The position numbers were made by a program, and so were the translations under genes. Below, piece by piece: positions 1 to 9,197 of a stretch of 64,000 nucleotides of DNA (positions are counted from its first letter, which is position 1; the number at the start of each line of letters is the position of its first letter). Below the pieces are notes generated by a model. The model was not told the origin of the DNA, searched no databases, and was given only the letters and a program-made list of their open reading frames with translations. This DNA comes from Halobellus clavatus (GTDB lineage: Archaea; Halobacteriota; Halobacteria; Halobacteriales; Haloferacaceae). The stretch lies in assembly GCF_900107195.1 (NCBI RefSeq), contig NZ_FNPB01000004.1, positions 124,001 through 188,000 of the forward strand, written 5' to 3'.

Positions 1-169
1 CCATATCCGAGAAGTCGACGCCCTCGTCGGTCTGCAGCGAGTCGGGCGGGACGACGTACAGCACCGTCACTTCGGCTTCCGCAGCCGATTCTGTGAGCGC
101 GACCGCGTGATCTGCTTGCGCGAGCGCCCGCTCTTCGTTGCCGTCGACTGGAATGAGTACTCGGTACAT
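1..169 (-). CDS. universal stress protein UspA family (N-terminal part, cut by window edge)
   Basis: The reverse strand opens with an ATG at 169 and runs off the left edge. The readable 56 residues begin MYRVLIPVDGNEERA and continue through an acidic helix to a VTVLYVVPP strand, the beta1-alpha1-beta2 start of the Usp fold with the V-D ATP-site position. The C-terminal G-x2-G-x9-G(S/T) nucleotide loop lies outside the window, so ATP binding cannot be judged. Haloarchaea carry many such paralogues and the specific stress is unknown. An AT-rich stretch with TTAAAAC lies just upstream and could be its promoter. The family call is fairly safe; the function is not. Confidence 0.8.
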   Translation of the reverse strand, partial: MYRVLIPVDGNEERALAQADHAVALTESAAEAEVTVLYVVPPDSLQTDEGVDFSDM

Positions 170-251
170 AGTCCAGTTAAAACGATGACATCAGAGGTGT
201 TAAAACGGCCGTTGAATCCCAGTTCCCCGTAATCGCGGGCGCTCGGGGCCG

Positions 252-1499
252 TTACTCGTAGAGGGTGTACTCGTCGGTCAGTTCGTCGACCCGCGTCGCG
301 ACCGCCGAGAGGGTCTCCTCGTCTTCGGGATCGTCCACGATGCGGGCGATGAGGTCTGCGACCTCACGGCACGTCGACTCGGTGAAGCCGCGCGTGGTCA
401 CGCCCGGCGTGCCGATTCGGATGCCGCTGGGGTCGAACGCCGACCGCGTCTCGCCGGGGACCGTGTTGGCGTTGAGCACGACGCCGACGGATTCGAGCGC
501 CGACTCGACGGTCTTGCCCGTCGTGTCCGGATGCGACGGTCGGAGGTCCACGAGCAGCAGGTGGTTGTCGGTGCCGCCAGAGACCAGCGTGAAGCCGTGT
601 TCCTGCAGGCGGTCTGCGAGCGCCTGGGCGTTCGCGATCGTCTGTTCGGCGTACGCCTGGAAGTCCTCGGAGAGCGCCTCGCCGAATCCGACGGCTTTGC
701 CGGCGATGTTGTGCATCGCGGGGCCGCCCTGTGCGCCGGGGAAGACCGCATTGTCGATGGCGTCGGCGTACTCGTCGTCGCACATCACGATCCCGCCGCG
801 CCCCGCGCGGATGGTCTTGTGCGTCGAGCCCGTGACGAAGTCGGCGACGCCGACGGGCGACGCGTGGACGTCGGCGGCGACGAGCCCGGTGATGTGGGCG
901 ATGTCCGCGAGGTGGTAGGCATCGGCCGAGTCGGCGGCCTTCTGAATCCGCTCCCACTCGACCTCCCGGGGGTACGCGGAGTAGCCCGAGACGATGATGT
1001 CGGGGTCGAACGACTCTGCCTTCGCGGCCAGTCCCTCGTAGTCGATGTACCCCGTCTCCTCGTCGACTTTGTACTGTTCGACCTCGTAGGTCTTGCCGGC
1101 GAAGTTCGCGGGGTGCCCGTGTGAGAGGTGCCCGCCGTGGGTCAGATCCAGCGAGAGGATCTTATCGCCCGGGTCGAGCATCGCCAGATAGACCGCCATA
1201 TTCGCCTGTGACCCCGAGTGGGGCTGGACGTTGACGTGGTCGGCTCCCCACAGTTCTTTCGCCCGGTCGATCGCTAGCTGCTCGACCTCGTCGGCGTACT
1301 CACAGCCCGCGTAGTAGCGCTCGCCCGGATAGCCCTCCGCGTAGTTGTTGGTCAGCTCCGAACTCTGCGCTTCCATCACGGCCTCCGAGACGTGGTTCTC
1401 GCTCGCGATCATCGACAGCGTCTCGTTCTGTCTCCGGCGCTCGCCTTCGAGCGCCTCGGCGACGGCCTGATCGACCGACGCGACAGTTTCATACGTCAT
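252..1499 (-). CDS. glyA: serine hydroxymethyltransferase
   Basis: PLP enzyme that interconverts glycine plus 5,10-methylene-THF and serine plus THF in the cytosol. The 415-residue length is normal. Visible family marks are the early SMIASENHVS motif, the tyrosine-rich EGYPGERYYAG segment, the HSGSQAN phosphate-binding motif and the PLP lysine in GSTHKTIRAGRGG. It lies 173 bp downstream of a MetF-like gene on the same strand, so the two may be co-expressed. With the sarcosine/dimethylglycine-type fusions and the serine/threonine ammonia-lyase nearby, it probably runs from glycine to serine during catabolism as well as supplying C1 units. The ATG at 1499 is the natural start, directly before the conserved N-terminal helix. 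Confidence 0.97.
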   Translation of the reverse strand: MTYETVASVDQAVAEALEGERRRQNETLSMIASENHVSEAVMEAQSSELTNNYAEGYPGERYYAGCEYADEVEQLAIDRAKELWGADHVNVQPHSGSQANMAVYLAMLDPGDKILSLDLTHGGHLSHGHPANFAGKTYEVEQYKVDEETGYIDYEGLAAKAESFDPDIIVSGYSAYPREVEWERIQKAADSADAYHLADIAHITGLVAADVHASPVGVADFVTGSTHKTIRAGRGGIVMCDDEYADAIDNAVFPGAQGGPAMHNIAGKAVGFGEALSEDFQAYAEQTIANAQALADRLQEHGFTLVSGGTDNHLLLVDLRPSHPDTTGKTVESALESVGVVLNANTVPGETRSAFDPSGIRIGTPGVTTRGFTESTCREVADLIARIVDDPEDEETLSAVATRVDELTDEYTLYE

Positions 1500-1672
1500 A
1501 TCTGTTCCTCAGAACCGGATCCGCATAACTCTCTGTTCGACACAACATTCCTGACTTTCGAGAGGCTGAGTGACTCGGCCTGTCGGTGGGGTGCATATTC
1601 ATTCGTGTGAGTGGTCCGCCGCTCGGACGCGCCGGGTCGGTGCTGCGTCCGCGCCGTCCGGTCGATCGTCGA

Positions 1673-2530
1673 TTAGTTCTGGAGCCGACTCTGTCGCCAG
1701 TTCTCGAGGTCCGGCGTCTGATTGAACGTGTAGATGTGGACGCCGCGGATCTTGTACTCGTCGTCGTTCACGTACGGTGCCAGCCCCTCGATCAGGTCGT
1801 CGGGCTTGTAGCGTCCGCGCGATCCGACCAGTTGCTTGACGAACCCGAAGATCCCGGTCGTCTTCCGCAGGAACTTCACCGAATCGCCGACGCCGACCTT
1901 CTGTGAGATGCTCAAGAGACGCTGGTAGTTCATCACGCCCGGGATGCCGACCTCCACCGGGAGGTCGACGCCGCGGGCACGAATGTCCTCGATCCACTCC
2001 AGGATCGCATCGGGATCGTAGCACAGTTGCGTGACGATGTACGTCGCGTACGGCGCCTTCTTCTCCATCGACTCCGCGAGTTCCTCCTCGCCGATGAAGT
2101 CGTGGCCCTCCGGATAGCCCGTGATGCCGACTTCCTCGAACTCGTACTCGAGGTCGTCGAGGGCGACCAGGAGGTCGTAGGCGGACTCGAACTCGCCGAC
2201 CGGCTCCTCCTTGTCGCCGCCCGGGACGAAGATGTCGGTGATACCGGCTTCGGTGAGGCGTCGACAGACCTCTTCGAGTTGCTCGGGCCCGTCGATGTAG
2301 CGGGCCGCGATGTGCGGAACGACCTCGTAGCCCGCCGCGGCGGCGTCTTCGGATCGCTCGACTGTCTTTTCGATGCCGAGTTTCGGTGAGGTGGTGATCG
2401 CGATGCTCGATCCCTCGGGCAGCTCTTGGATCTCGTCGTCGAAGCTGTCGAACGGCATCAACTCGAACCGCGCCTCGCGCAGCAGGAACTCCACGCCGGC
2501 CTCGGCGTCTCGTTGGGTACCCAGTGCCAT
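1673..2530 (-). CDS. metF: methylenetetrahydrofolate reductase family protein (MetF-like)
   Basis: A 285-residue TIM-barrel protein of the MetF family, which links 5,10-methylene-THF and 5-methyl-THF using FAD. Marks are the N-terminal FELMPFDSFDDEI strand, VVPHIAARYIDGPEQ (the second barrel strand with its conserved H and R), DIFVPGGDKEEP and a YIVTQLCYD strand matching the usual F-x-Q-x-x-(F/Y)-D. The ATG at 2530 fits the family start. It precedes glyA on the same strand. Methyl-THF made by the LigM-type demethylase near 57 kb would need this step in the oxidative direction to reach the common methylene-THF pool; that direction is inferred. The electron donor or acceptor cannot be read from the sequence. 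Confidence 0.88.
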   Translation of the reverse strand: MALGTQRDAEAGVEFLLREARFELMPFDSFDDEIQELPEGSSIAITTSPKLGIEKTVERSEDAAAAGYEVVPHIAARYIDGPEQLEEVCRRLTEAGITDIFVPGGDKEEPVGEFESAYDLLVALDDLEYEFEEVGITGYPEGHDFIGEEELAESMEKKAPYATYIVTQLCYDPDAILEWIEDIRARGVDLPVEVGIPGVMNYQRLLSISQKVGVGDSVKFLRKTTGIFGFVKQLVGSRGRYKPDDLIEGLAPYVNDDEYKIRGVHIYTFNQTPDLENWRQSRLQN

Positions 2531-2658
2531 ACAAATACTGGAGGGGCCGAACCCACTTTTGTCTATGGGCAGCGACCCCGGGTCCGACGGCGCGAAGCGG
2601 CGTCCGATCGATGCAGCATCCGCTGATCAGTCGCACCCGGTCGACGTGATCCCGAGTG

Positions 2659-4089
2659 TTACGCGCTCTCGATCGTACACTGCCTGATCCGCCCGGCGAC
2701 GGTCTCGACGCTACAGCGTCCACCCGAGGCGTTCGAGACGCGGCACAGGACGAGATCGAGGACGTTGAGTTGCCGGAGGAGCCGGCGGGTCCGATCGTGC
2801 TCCAGCCCGAGTTCTCGTCCGACCTCGTGGACGGTCCGGGCGTCGATGACAGCGTCGACGACGTCGGGCAGGGTCAGCGTCTCCGGCAGTCCGATCCCGT
2901 CGGCGATCAACTGTTCGTCCGGGAGCGAGTCCGGTGCCAGCAGTTCCTCGGCGTCCTCCGCCGTCGCCTGGGAGCCGTCGCCGTCCCCCCGTCGTTCCGA
3001 CGAGCCGTCGGGCGCCGGGGGAGCCGTCTCGTCCGCCCGTTGCTCCCCCTCTGACGCCTTGCTTGGGGCCGCTTCCGGTGTCGCGTCGCTCGCGTCCCGC
3101 TGTCCCGTCGCGTCCGCCACATCGGGGGTTCTCCCGTCGTCTGTCGTCGATCCCGAGTCGGCGGCGTGCTCGACAGCGTGTGTCGCCGCTCCGTTCTGTG
3201 TCGCCGCCTCACTCCGTGTCGCCGCTTCACTCTGGGTCTCGTCGTCGTCGGTTGTGGACACCTCGGCGTCGCCGAGCGTGTACGACCTGGGCGAGTGGAC
3301 GTCCGCGTCGATCATATACCGTCGCACCGTCTCCGCAGAGACGTCCATCTCGATCCGTTCGCTCATCTCGTCGAACGTGTCACAGACCTCGTACAGCCGC
3401 CGCAAATACGGCGTGTCCTCGTAGGGCGGAACCGACTCGTCGCGAACCGCTGTGGGGGCCTCTCCCCCGACGTCCGACGCGTCCGGCGCTCCGAGCACCC
3501 GGTCCGGCTCCGTCCCCGACTCCTCCCGTCCGCTGAGGGGGCTCCGCTGCGACTCGTCTGTGGTCGCTGCCGCCTCGTTCTCCTCCGGTCGGGCGTCGTC
3601 ATCGACTGAGGCCGTTCGCTCGACGGCCGGCTCCGAGTCCGGGGACGCCGCTGGTGTGGACTCCTGCGGGGTCGACGCCGGCGTGGTCGACAGTGCGCCG
3701 GAGTCGGCGGGGCTTCGGGCTTCGTCCGAACGACTGCCCTCGGGGGCGACGATCACGACCTCGAGGGTCGTCCGCACCGCCGCTCCTGCGACGGTCGCCT
3801 CGCGAGAGCGGACGGTGACGTCCGCGTCGGTGTCGCCGATCTCGGGATTCCGTCGAAGTCCGGGGAGAGACAGCTCGAACCGGAGTCCGTCGGCTGCGGT
3901 GTCCGACGGTTCGATCCTGACCCCGTCATCGCCTTCCTCCAGCGGCACGTCGACCTCGACTGTCGCACGGAGCTCGCCGTCCTCCCCATCTGCGGCCGCC
4001 TCGACCCGATCGACCGACCGACCGTCGGCACCGAGTTGTTCGATGACGGACGCGAGCGCGTCGAACGAGGAGTACGGCTGCTTCGCCAT
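2659..4089 (-). CDS. hypothetical protein with N-terminal domain, disordered linker and two C-terminal HTH-like segments
   Basis: I do not recognise this 476-residue protein. Residues 1-115 look folded (alternating strands with paired acidic residues and a RNPEIGDTDADVTVR stretch). Residues 120-210 and 255-360 are low-complexity, rich in S/T/A/E/D, as in disordered haloarchaeal linkers. Between them a segment ending SAETVRRYMIDADVH resembles a helix-turn-helix recognition helix, and the last 90 residues (TLPDVVDAVIDARTVHEVG, then DRTRRLLRQLNVLDLV) resemble another winged HTH. A DNA-binding role is plausible but inferred. ATGs at 4098 and 4089 are both possible; a GTTAAC box near 4122 would put transcription start at about 4096-4098, so a leaderless start at 4098 is an alternative. 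Confidence 0.7.
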   Translation of the reverse strand: MAKQPYSSFDALASVIEQLGADGRSVDRVEAAADGEDGELRATVEVDVPLEEGDDGVRIEPSDTAADGLRFELSLPGLRRNPEIGDTDADVTVRSREATVAGAAVRTTLEVVIVAPEGSRSDEARSPADSGALSTTPASTPQESTPAASPDSEPAVERTASVDDDARPEENEAAATTDESQRSPLSGREESGTEPDRVLGAPDASDVGGEAPTAVRDESVPPYEDTPYLRRLYEVCDTFDEMSERIEMDVSAETVRRYMIDADVHSPRSYTLGDAEVSTTDDDETQSEAATRSEAATQNGAATHAVEHAADSGSTTDDGRTPDVADATGQRDASDATPEAAPSKASEGEQRADETAPPAPDGSSERRGDGDGSQATAEDAEELLAPDSLPDEQLIADGIGLPETLTLPDVVDAVIDARTVHEVGRELGLEHDRTRRLLRQLNVLDLVLCRVSNASGGRCSVETVAGRIRQCTIESA

Positions 4090-4231
4090 ATTTGTCATAG
4101 CACGACACACTGTGACTGGTTAACGATCAGTGTGGAATGATGAGGGGATTCAAATAGCCGGCCGGTCCGCGGCGCAGTCCAGGTGTTTCTGCGCGGAAAC
4201 GAGCCACGCTCGCAGGCCGTTCGCGACCCCG

Positions 4232-5203
4232 CTACGCGACGCTGGCGATGCTCGCGAGACGCTCGCCGGTGACCACGACGCGACCGCGAGCCACGGAGAA
4301 GATGACCCCGTCGCCGGTCGCTTCGATCGTCTCGAGTTGCTCGAACGAGGAGGGGTCGTACACCGCACCGATATCCTCACCGTCCGTGACCTCCGCGCCG
4401 ATCACGAGGTCGTCACGGAGTTCGAAGAGCCCGGAGGTCTGGGCGACGACGCGCGGGACGTCGTCGCGGAGCAGGCGCTGCTCGGGGGTCGACTCGGGTG
4501 GATCTCCGAGGACGTCGCACTCCCGAAGCACGTTCCACACGCCGTCGGCACCAGACTGGGCCGCCTCGCGGCTCACCGTCCGGCTGTTCGACAACTCGGC
4601 AGTGATCGCTGGAACGCCCGCCCGCGCTGCGGCTTCCCGAAACTTCCCGGCAAACTCGTCGGCGTCGCCGTCGCTCTCGGGATCGATCGGGTCCTCGTTG
4701 ACGAGCACGTCGGCAGTCCCGAATGCCGCGGCGAGCGCGCGGGCCTCTGGATCCGACTCCCTGAAGCGGACGTGTTCCAGCATCTCGGGCATTCCCGTGT
4801 GCAGGTCGACCGCGGCGTCGGCCCGCTCGACGAGCGGCCAGACGTTCGCGACCAGCCGTTCCTGGAGGCTGCCGTCGGCGTCACCCGGCCAGATGCGGTT
4901 GAAGTTCGCGTTGAAGGCGTCGTAGGCCTCCGGCGTCAGATACGAACGGTGATCGAAGGCGATCGGGTTCACGACCGGCACGACGACGACGGTTCCGGCG
5001 ATGTCGGCGTCGACGAGCCGGCGGTGGAGGCGTCGCAGCGCCGCCGGACCGTTGAGTTCGATCCCGTGCTGGGCCGCTTGGACGAAGACCGTCGGCCCGA
5101 CGCCGCCCTCGTAGCGGTGGACGGTCACGGAGACGTCGCGACCGGAGGGGAAGCGCCCGAGGCGTCGGCTGACCGTCGTGTGACTCGCGGGGGCGTACTC
5201 CAT
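4232..5203 (-). CDS. succinylglutamate desuccinylase/aspartoacylase family zinc deacylase
   Basis: M14-like zinc hydrolase of the AstE/AspA family (323 residues), which removes acyl groups from N-acylated amino acids. The zinc site is visible: QHGIE gives the H-x-x-E pair and VDLHTG the third ligand; AITAELS carries the usual catalytic glutamate. The C-terminal part (SGLFELRDDLVIGAEV onward) is the beta-barrel seen in this family. I chose the ATG at 5203 (MEYAPASH) over an open frame reaching 5386 because the upstream residues are proline/glycine-rich and unlike a domain start. It faces the creatininase-family gene across 300 bp. The substrate is unknown; DoeB, the ectoine-pathway deacetylase, is in the same family and would fit an osmolyte island, but that is only a suggestion. 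Confidence 0.85.
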   Translation of the reverse strand: MEYAPASHTTVSRRLGRFPSGRDVSVTVHRYEGGVGPTVFVQAAQHGIELNGPAALRRLHRRLVDADIAGTVVVVPVVNPIAFDHRSYLTPEAYDAFNANFNRIWPGDADGSLQERLVANVWPLVERADAAVDLHTGMPEMLEHVRFRESDPEARALAAAFGTADVLVNEDPIDPESDGDADEFAGKFREAAARAGVPAITAELSNSRTVSREAAQSGADGVWNVLRECDVLGDPPESTPEQRLLRDDVPRVVAQTSGLFELRDDLVIGAEVTDGEDIGAVYDPSSFEQLETIEATGDGVIFSVARGRVVVTGERLASIASVA

Positions 5204-5503
5204 ATGCAGGAGCGGTGTCGGCGAGGCAAAAATCCCGGGCATCGGGTCGTCGTCGGGACCGCTGGCTCCCGACCCGCCGGCACCGAGGGCAGCGACGCGT
5301 CGACCCGGCAGAGTCATCGATGGGGCGAACAGTCGGCACCGGCTGTCGGCGTCGCCGCCGACTACCCGCATCGGCGTGCCGAGCAATCGCGGCCCGACGC
5401 GGGATGGCTCTCACCGCACGGCGACCCTGGCCCCGCCTTCGGAGATAAACCCTCGCTGCAGTCGGTCCGTACGTTTATCGGTCCCCTGAGCCACGGATCG
5501 GGT
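5204..5503. other. divergent intergenic region
   Basis: This 300-bp stretch separates two divergent hydrolase genes. It is GC-rich and keeps open frames on both strands, but none has a convincing domain. The only AT-rich element is GTTTAT near 5473-5478, about 28 bp before the ATG at 5504, a good spacing for a leaderless promoter of the creatininase-family gene. I see no repeat or hairpin of note. Confidence 0.5.
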
Positions 5504-6241
5504 ATGCACCTCGAAGAGACCACCTGGACCGACGCCGAGGCTGCGGAGACGAATCTCGCACTCCTGCCGGTCGGCAGCACCGAACAGCACGGCCCGCACG
5601 CGCCGCTGGGGACCGACACCCTCGACGCCGAGGCCGTGGCCGACGCGGCCGCCGAGCGGTACGCGGATCCGGTCGTCGTCGCGCCGGCGATTCCGGTCGG
5701 GATCGCGGAGGAACACCGCCAGTTCGCGGGAACGCTCTGGACGAGCGAGGACACGTTCCGTTCGTACGTCCGCGACGTGGTCGACAGCCTCGCCTCCCAC
5801 GGCTGGGACCGTGTGGCCGTCGTCAACGGCCACGGTGGGAACATCGCCGCGCTCAGAGAGGTGACGGCGCGGATCGTCCGCCACGACGACGCCTTCGCCG
5901 TCCCGTTCACGTGGTTCGACGAAGTCGGCGACCACAGCGCCGAGATGGGCCACGCGGGCCCGCTGGAGACGTCGATGCTCCGTCACGCCGACCCAGAGAC
6001 GGTCCACGAGGATCGCCTCGAAGCGGCCGCCGCGAACGGCAGCGACGGCTGGGGCGACTGGCAGGGGCGAGTCAACCTCGCGGTCGACTCCCACGAGTTC
6101 ACCGACAACGGCGTCGTCGGCGACCCCACCGAGTCCAGTGCGGCGCTGGGCGAGGAACTGCTGGACCGTTCGGCGACCGCGCTGTGTGACCTTCTCGATG
6201 CGATCCGCGACCGTGACCCGGAACCTCGCACGACGGAGTGA
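5504..6241 (+). CDS. creatininase family amidohydrolase
   Basis: A 245-residue member of the creatininase/MftE family of metal-dependent amidases. The N-terminal STEQHGPHAPLGTD motif supplies the E-x-H and D ligands, VVNGHGGN the next histidine and HAGPLETS the downstream glutamate. A TTTAT box 28 bp upstream fixes the start at 5504; the open frame reaching back to 4130 is antisense to the deacylase and is not part of this gene. It is followed after 150 bp by a dimethylglycine/sarcosine dehydrogenase-type fusion on the same strand. Creatininase feeds sarcosine production in bacteria through creatine, but no creatinase is present here, so the substrate stays open; the family also includes formamide hydrolases and mycofactocin peptidases. 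Confidence 0.88.
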   Translation: MHLEETTWTDAEAAETNLALLPVGSTEQHGPHAPLGTDTLDAEAVADAAAERYADPVVVAPAIPVGIAEEHRQFAGTLWTSEDTFRSYVRDVVDSLASHGWDRVAVVNGHGGNIAALREVTARIVRHDDAFAVPFTWFDEVGDHSAEMGHAGPLETSMLRHADPETVHEDRLEAAAANGSDGWGDWQGRVNLAVDSHEFTDNGVVGDPTESSAALGEELLDRSATALCDLLDAIRDRDPEPRTTE

Positions 6242-6391
6242 GCCGATGGAATGAGCCGGCGGACGCAATCCACAGACTGTCCGTCGCGTGATCATTCGAG
6301 GCCGCACCCGCCTCCCCGCTCTCCCGTTCGGCTCTCTAACGGCAGGTCGCGACACGTATTTTGCCGTCCACACCAAGGGCGGGTACGATCT

Positions 6392-8980
6392 ATGGATCCC
6401 ACCGAGCACGTCCCGGAGCAGGCTGGAACCGTCATCGTCGGCGCTGGCATCGTCGGCTGTAATCTCGCGTATCAGTTGACCCAACTGGGGCGCGAGGACG
6501 TCGTCGTCGTGGACCAGGGACCGATGCCCACGACGGGCGGTTCCTCGACGCACGCCCCCGGGATTATGTTCCAGACTGCAGAACCGAAGGAACTCTCGCA
6601 GTTCGCCGACTACAGCCGCCGACTCTACTCGGACCTTGAGGGTGCCGACGGTCAGCAGGCCTACAACGAGGTCGGCGGCATCGAAGTCGCCCGGACCGAA
6701 GAGCGAATGGACTTCCTCCAGCGGCGCGTGGAACACGCGAAAGCGTGGGGCATCGACGATCCTCAGCTGCTCTCGCCCGAGGAGGTCACCGAGCACCTGC
6801 CGCTGGTAGACGACGAACAGATCCTCGGCGGCTACTACTCGCCGACCGACGGCCAGGTCTCCGGCGTCGTCGCCTGCGACGCTCTCGCCCGGGAGGCCAT
6901 CGACCGCGGCGCGACATTCGTGCCGCACACGCGCACTGAAGACGTCGAGACCGCCGATGGCGAGGTTCAGAGCGTGATCACAGAGCGCGGAGCGATCGAG
7001 TGCGACGACGTCGTGATCGCGACCAACATCTGGGCACGGCAGTTGGGCGAGAAACTCGGTGTCCACCTCCCGGTTGCCCCGGTCGAACACCAGTACACGA
7101 TGACCGAGTCGCTCCCGGAACTCGAAGAGAGCGCGGTCGACATCACCGACCACCCCCTCTTCGAGAACTACGAAAACGTCTCCGGCGAGAAGGCAAAACG
7201 GCTGCTGGTCGGCCCCGATCGGCCGATCCTCCGGGACCAGGACAACGCGATGTACTTCCGGACCCACGGCGACGCCTACGGTATCGGTTCGTACAACCAC
7301 GAACCGATCGTCCCCGACCCGCAGGACCTCGGCGGCAACGACCCCGATGGCGAGCAGGGATCCGTTCACGAGTTCACCGAGCAGCACATGAACACCGCGA
7401 CGCACCCGGACCGGCCGGACAAGGCGCCGCGGCAGGCCAGCGACGAACTCCTGCCCGCCACCGACGGCGCGAATCTGGACTTCAAGTACAACGGGATGTT
7501 CTCGGAGTCGCCGAACGGGCTGCCGATCCTCGGTCCCGTCGAGCAGTACGACGGCCTCTGGACCGCGACGGCGATCTGGGTCACGCACGCCGGCGGGGCC
7601 GCGCGAGCACTCGCCCAGTGGATGGAGACCGGCGTCCCCAAACTCGACGGCGAACCGATGGACCTGGCGCACTGCGACGTCAACCGCTTCGACGACCACG
7701 AGGGCAGTTGGGACTTCACCCGCGACATCGGCGCGGAGGAGTACCGCATCGTCTACAACGTGATGCACCCCAAGTGGGTCTGGACGGAGAACCAGCGGGA
7801 CGTCCGCCGGACGCCGATGTATCACTCCCACAAGGAACTCGATGCCGAACTGTGGGCCGAAGCGGGTTGGGAAGAACCGCAGTGGTTCGAGTCCAACGCA
7901 GACCTCGTCGAGACGTACGAGGATCAGATCCCCGACCGCGACGAGTGGACGGGCACGTACTGGTCACCGATCGAGGGCGCGGAGGCGCTGAACGTCCGCG
8001 AGAACGTCGGCCTCCACGACATGACCTCGTTCAACAAGATCGAGGTCGTCGGGAGCGACGCCGGCGCGTTCGTCCAGCGGCTCTGTACGAACGATATGGA
8101 CCTCGCGGTCGGCGACGTGAAGTACACGCTGATGTGCAACGAGGCCGGCGGCGTCCGCGCCGACATCACGGTCACCCGGACCGACGAGGACCGCTACCTC
8201 CTCTTGACGACGGGTCGGGAGGTCGGAAACAACCACGTCGCCTGGGTCCGAGCGCACTCGCCCGACGACGTCGTCGTCAACGACGTGACCTCCAGTCTCG
8301 CCGCGATGGTGTGTACGGGCCCGAACGCTCGGAAGGTGCTCTCGGAGGTCACCGACGTCGACCTCTCCGACGAGGCCTTCCCGTTCTTCAGCAGCCAGGA
8401 ATTCTTCGTGAAGAACGTCCCCGTCCGGGCGCTTCGCGTGTCCTACGCCGGCGAACTCGGCTGGGAACTGTACACGCCCTCGGAGTACGGCGAGCGGCTC
8501 TGGGAGTACCTCCTCGACGCCGGCGAAGCGTACGGGCTGCGCCCGTACGGGAACGGCGCGCTCAACGCGCTCCGCATCGAGAAGGGCTTCCGCCTGTGGG
8601 GGCAAGACCTCCACACCGAGCACGACCCCTACGAGGCGGGCCTCGGCTGGGCCGTCGACCTCGACACCGACTTCATCGGCAAGGACGCCCTGTCGGACTC
8701 GGTGGCCGCAGTCGCCGACGGCGGTGCGCCGAGCCAGCAGGTGGCCTGCCTGACGCTCGACGACGAGAGCGAGACGATCCTGCCGCACCGTCCGGTGTTC
8801 GCGCCGGACGGCGATGAGGCACTCGGATACGTCCACAGCGCGGAGTACGGCTACTCGGTCGGTGCCTGCGTCGCCTACACCTACCTCCCGCCCGCCTACG
8901 CCGAGCCGGGGACCGAAGTCGAGATCCTCTACGAGGGCGACCGGTACGACGCGACAGTGCGCGAGGAACCGCTCGCGTAA
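6392..8980 (+). CDS. FAD-dependent oxidoreductase-GcvT fusion, dimethylglycine/sarcosine dehydrogenase type (paralogue 1)
   Basis: An 862-residue two-domain enzyme. Residues 1-430 form an FAD amine oxidoreductase: VIVGAGIVG dinucleotide motif at 14-22 and GGSSTHAPGIMFQ at 49-61, where H54 lines up with the histidine that binds FAD covalently in dimethylglycine oxidase/dehydrogenase. A FAO-like connector follows. The last ~350 residues are a GcvT-type folate domain with GGVRADITVTR carrying the aspartate known to be critical in Arthrobacter dimethylglycine oxidase. Such fusions oxidise an N-methyl amine and pass the methylene group to THF. ETF genes nearby suggest ETF, not oxygen, as acceptor. 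ATG at 6392 sits about 32 bp after a GTATTTTG box. Which N-methyl substrate it prefers cannot be told. Confidence 0.9.
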   Translation: MDPTEHVPEQAGTVIVGAGIVGCNLAYQLTQLGREDVVVVDQGPMPTTGGSSTHAPGIMFQTAEPKELSQFADYSRRLYSDLEGADGQQAYNEVGGIEVARTEERMDFLQRRVEHAKAWGIDDPQLLSPEEVTEHLPLVDDEQILGGYYSPTDGQVSGVVACDALAREAIDRGATFVPHTRTEDVETADGEVQSVITERGAIECDDVVIATNIWARQLGEKLGVHLPVAPVEHQYTMTESLPELEESAVDITDHPLFENYENVSGEKAKRLLVGPDRPILRDQDNAMYFRTHGDAYGIGSYNHEPIVPDPQDLGGNDPDGEQGSVHEFTEQHMNTATHPDRPDKAPRQASDELLPATDGANLDFKYNGMFSESPNGLPILGPVEQYDGLWTATAIWVTHAGGAARALAQWMETGVPKLDGEPMDLAHCDVNRFDDHEGSWDFTRDIGAEEYRIVYNVMHPKWVWTENQRDVRRTPMYHSHKELDAELWAEAGWEEPQWFESNADLVETYEDQIPDRDEWTGTYWSPIEGAEALNVRENVGLHDMTSFNKIEVVGSDAGAFVQRLCTNDMDLAVGDVKYTLMCNEAGGVRADITVTRTDEDRYLLLTTGREVGNNHVAWVRAHSPDDVVVNDVTSSLAAMVCTGPNARKVLSEVTDVDLSDEAFPFFSSQEFFVKNVPVRALRVSYAGELGWELYTPSEYGERLWEYLLDAGEAYGLRPYGNGALNALRIEKGFRLWGQDLHTEHDPYEAGLGWAVDLDTDFIGKDALSDSVAAVADGGAPSQQVACLTLDDESETILPHRPVFAPDGDEALGYVHSAEYGYSVGACVAYTYLPPAYAEPGTEVEILYEGDRYDATVREEPLA

Positions 8981-9197
8981 CGGCCGGGCGCGCGCTCCCC
9001 GACCGCGGCGGCCCCGTCATATCGCCGGACTGTCAGACTGTGGTTCGCGCACGCGTCGCGAGGTGACCAATTCGTAGGGCGGCGGAGAATCGGCACAAAA
9101 CGCCCCTCTGTAGCTTCACACGCGCGTTTCCTGGGCCGGCCAGCGGGCCTCACCGTTGTCTTTATGCCCGTGACAGAATCACCGAGAGACAGGAACA

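Noticed and set aside
5411-7831. 806-residue open frame on the reverse strand
   Set aside because: It is antisense to the creatininase gene and paralogue 1, is rich in V/R/G without a domain, and exists because of strong GC bias in the opposite genes.
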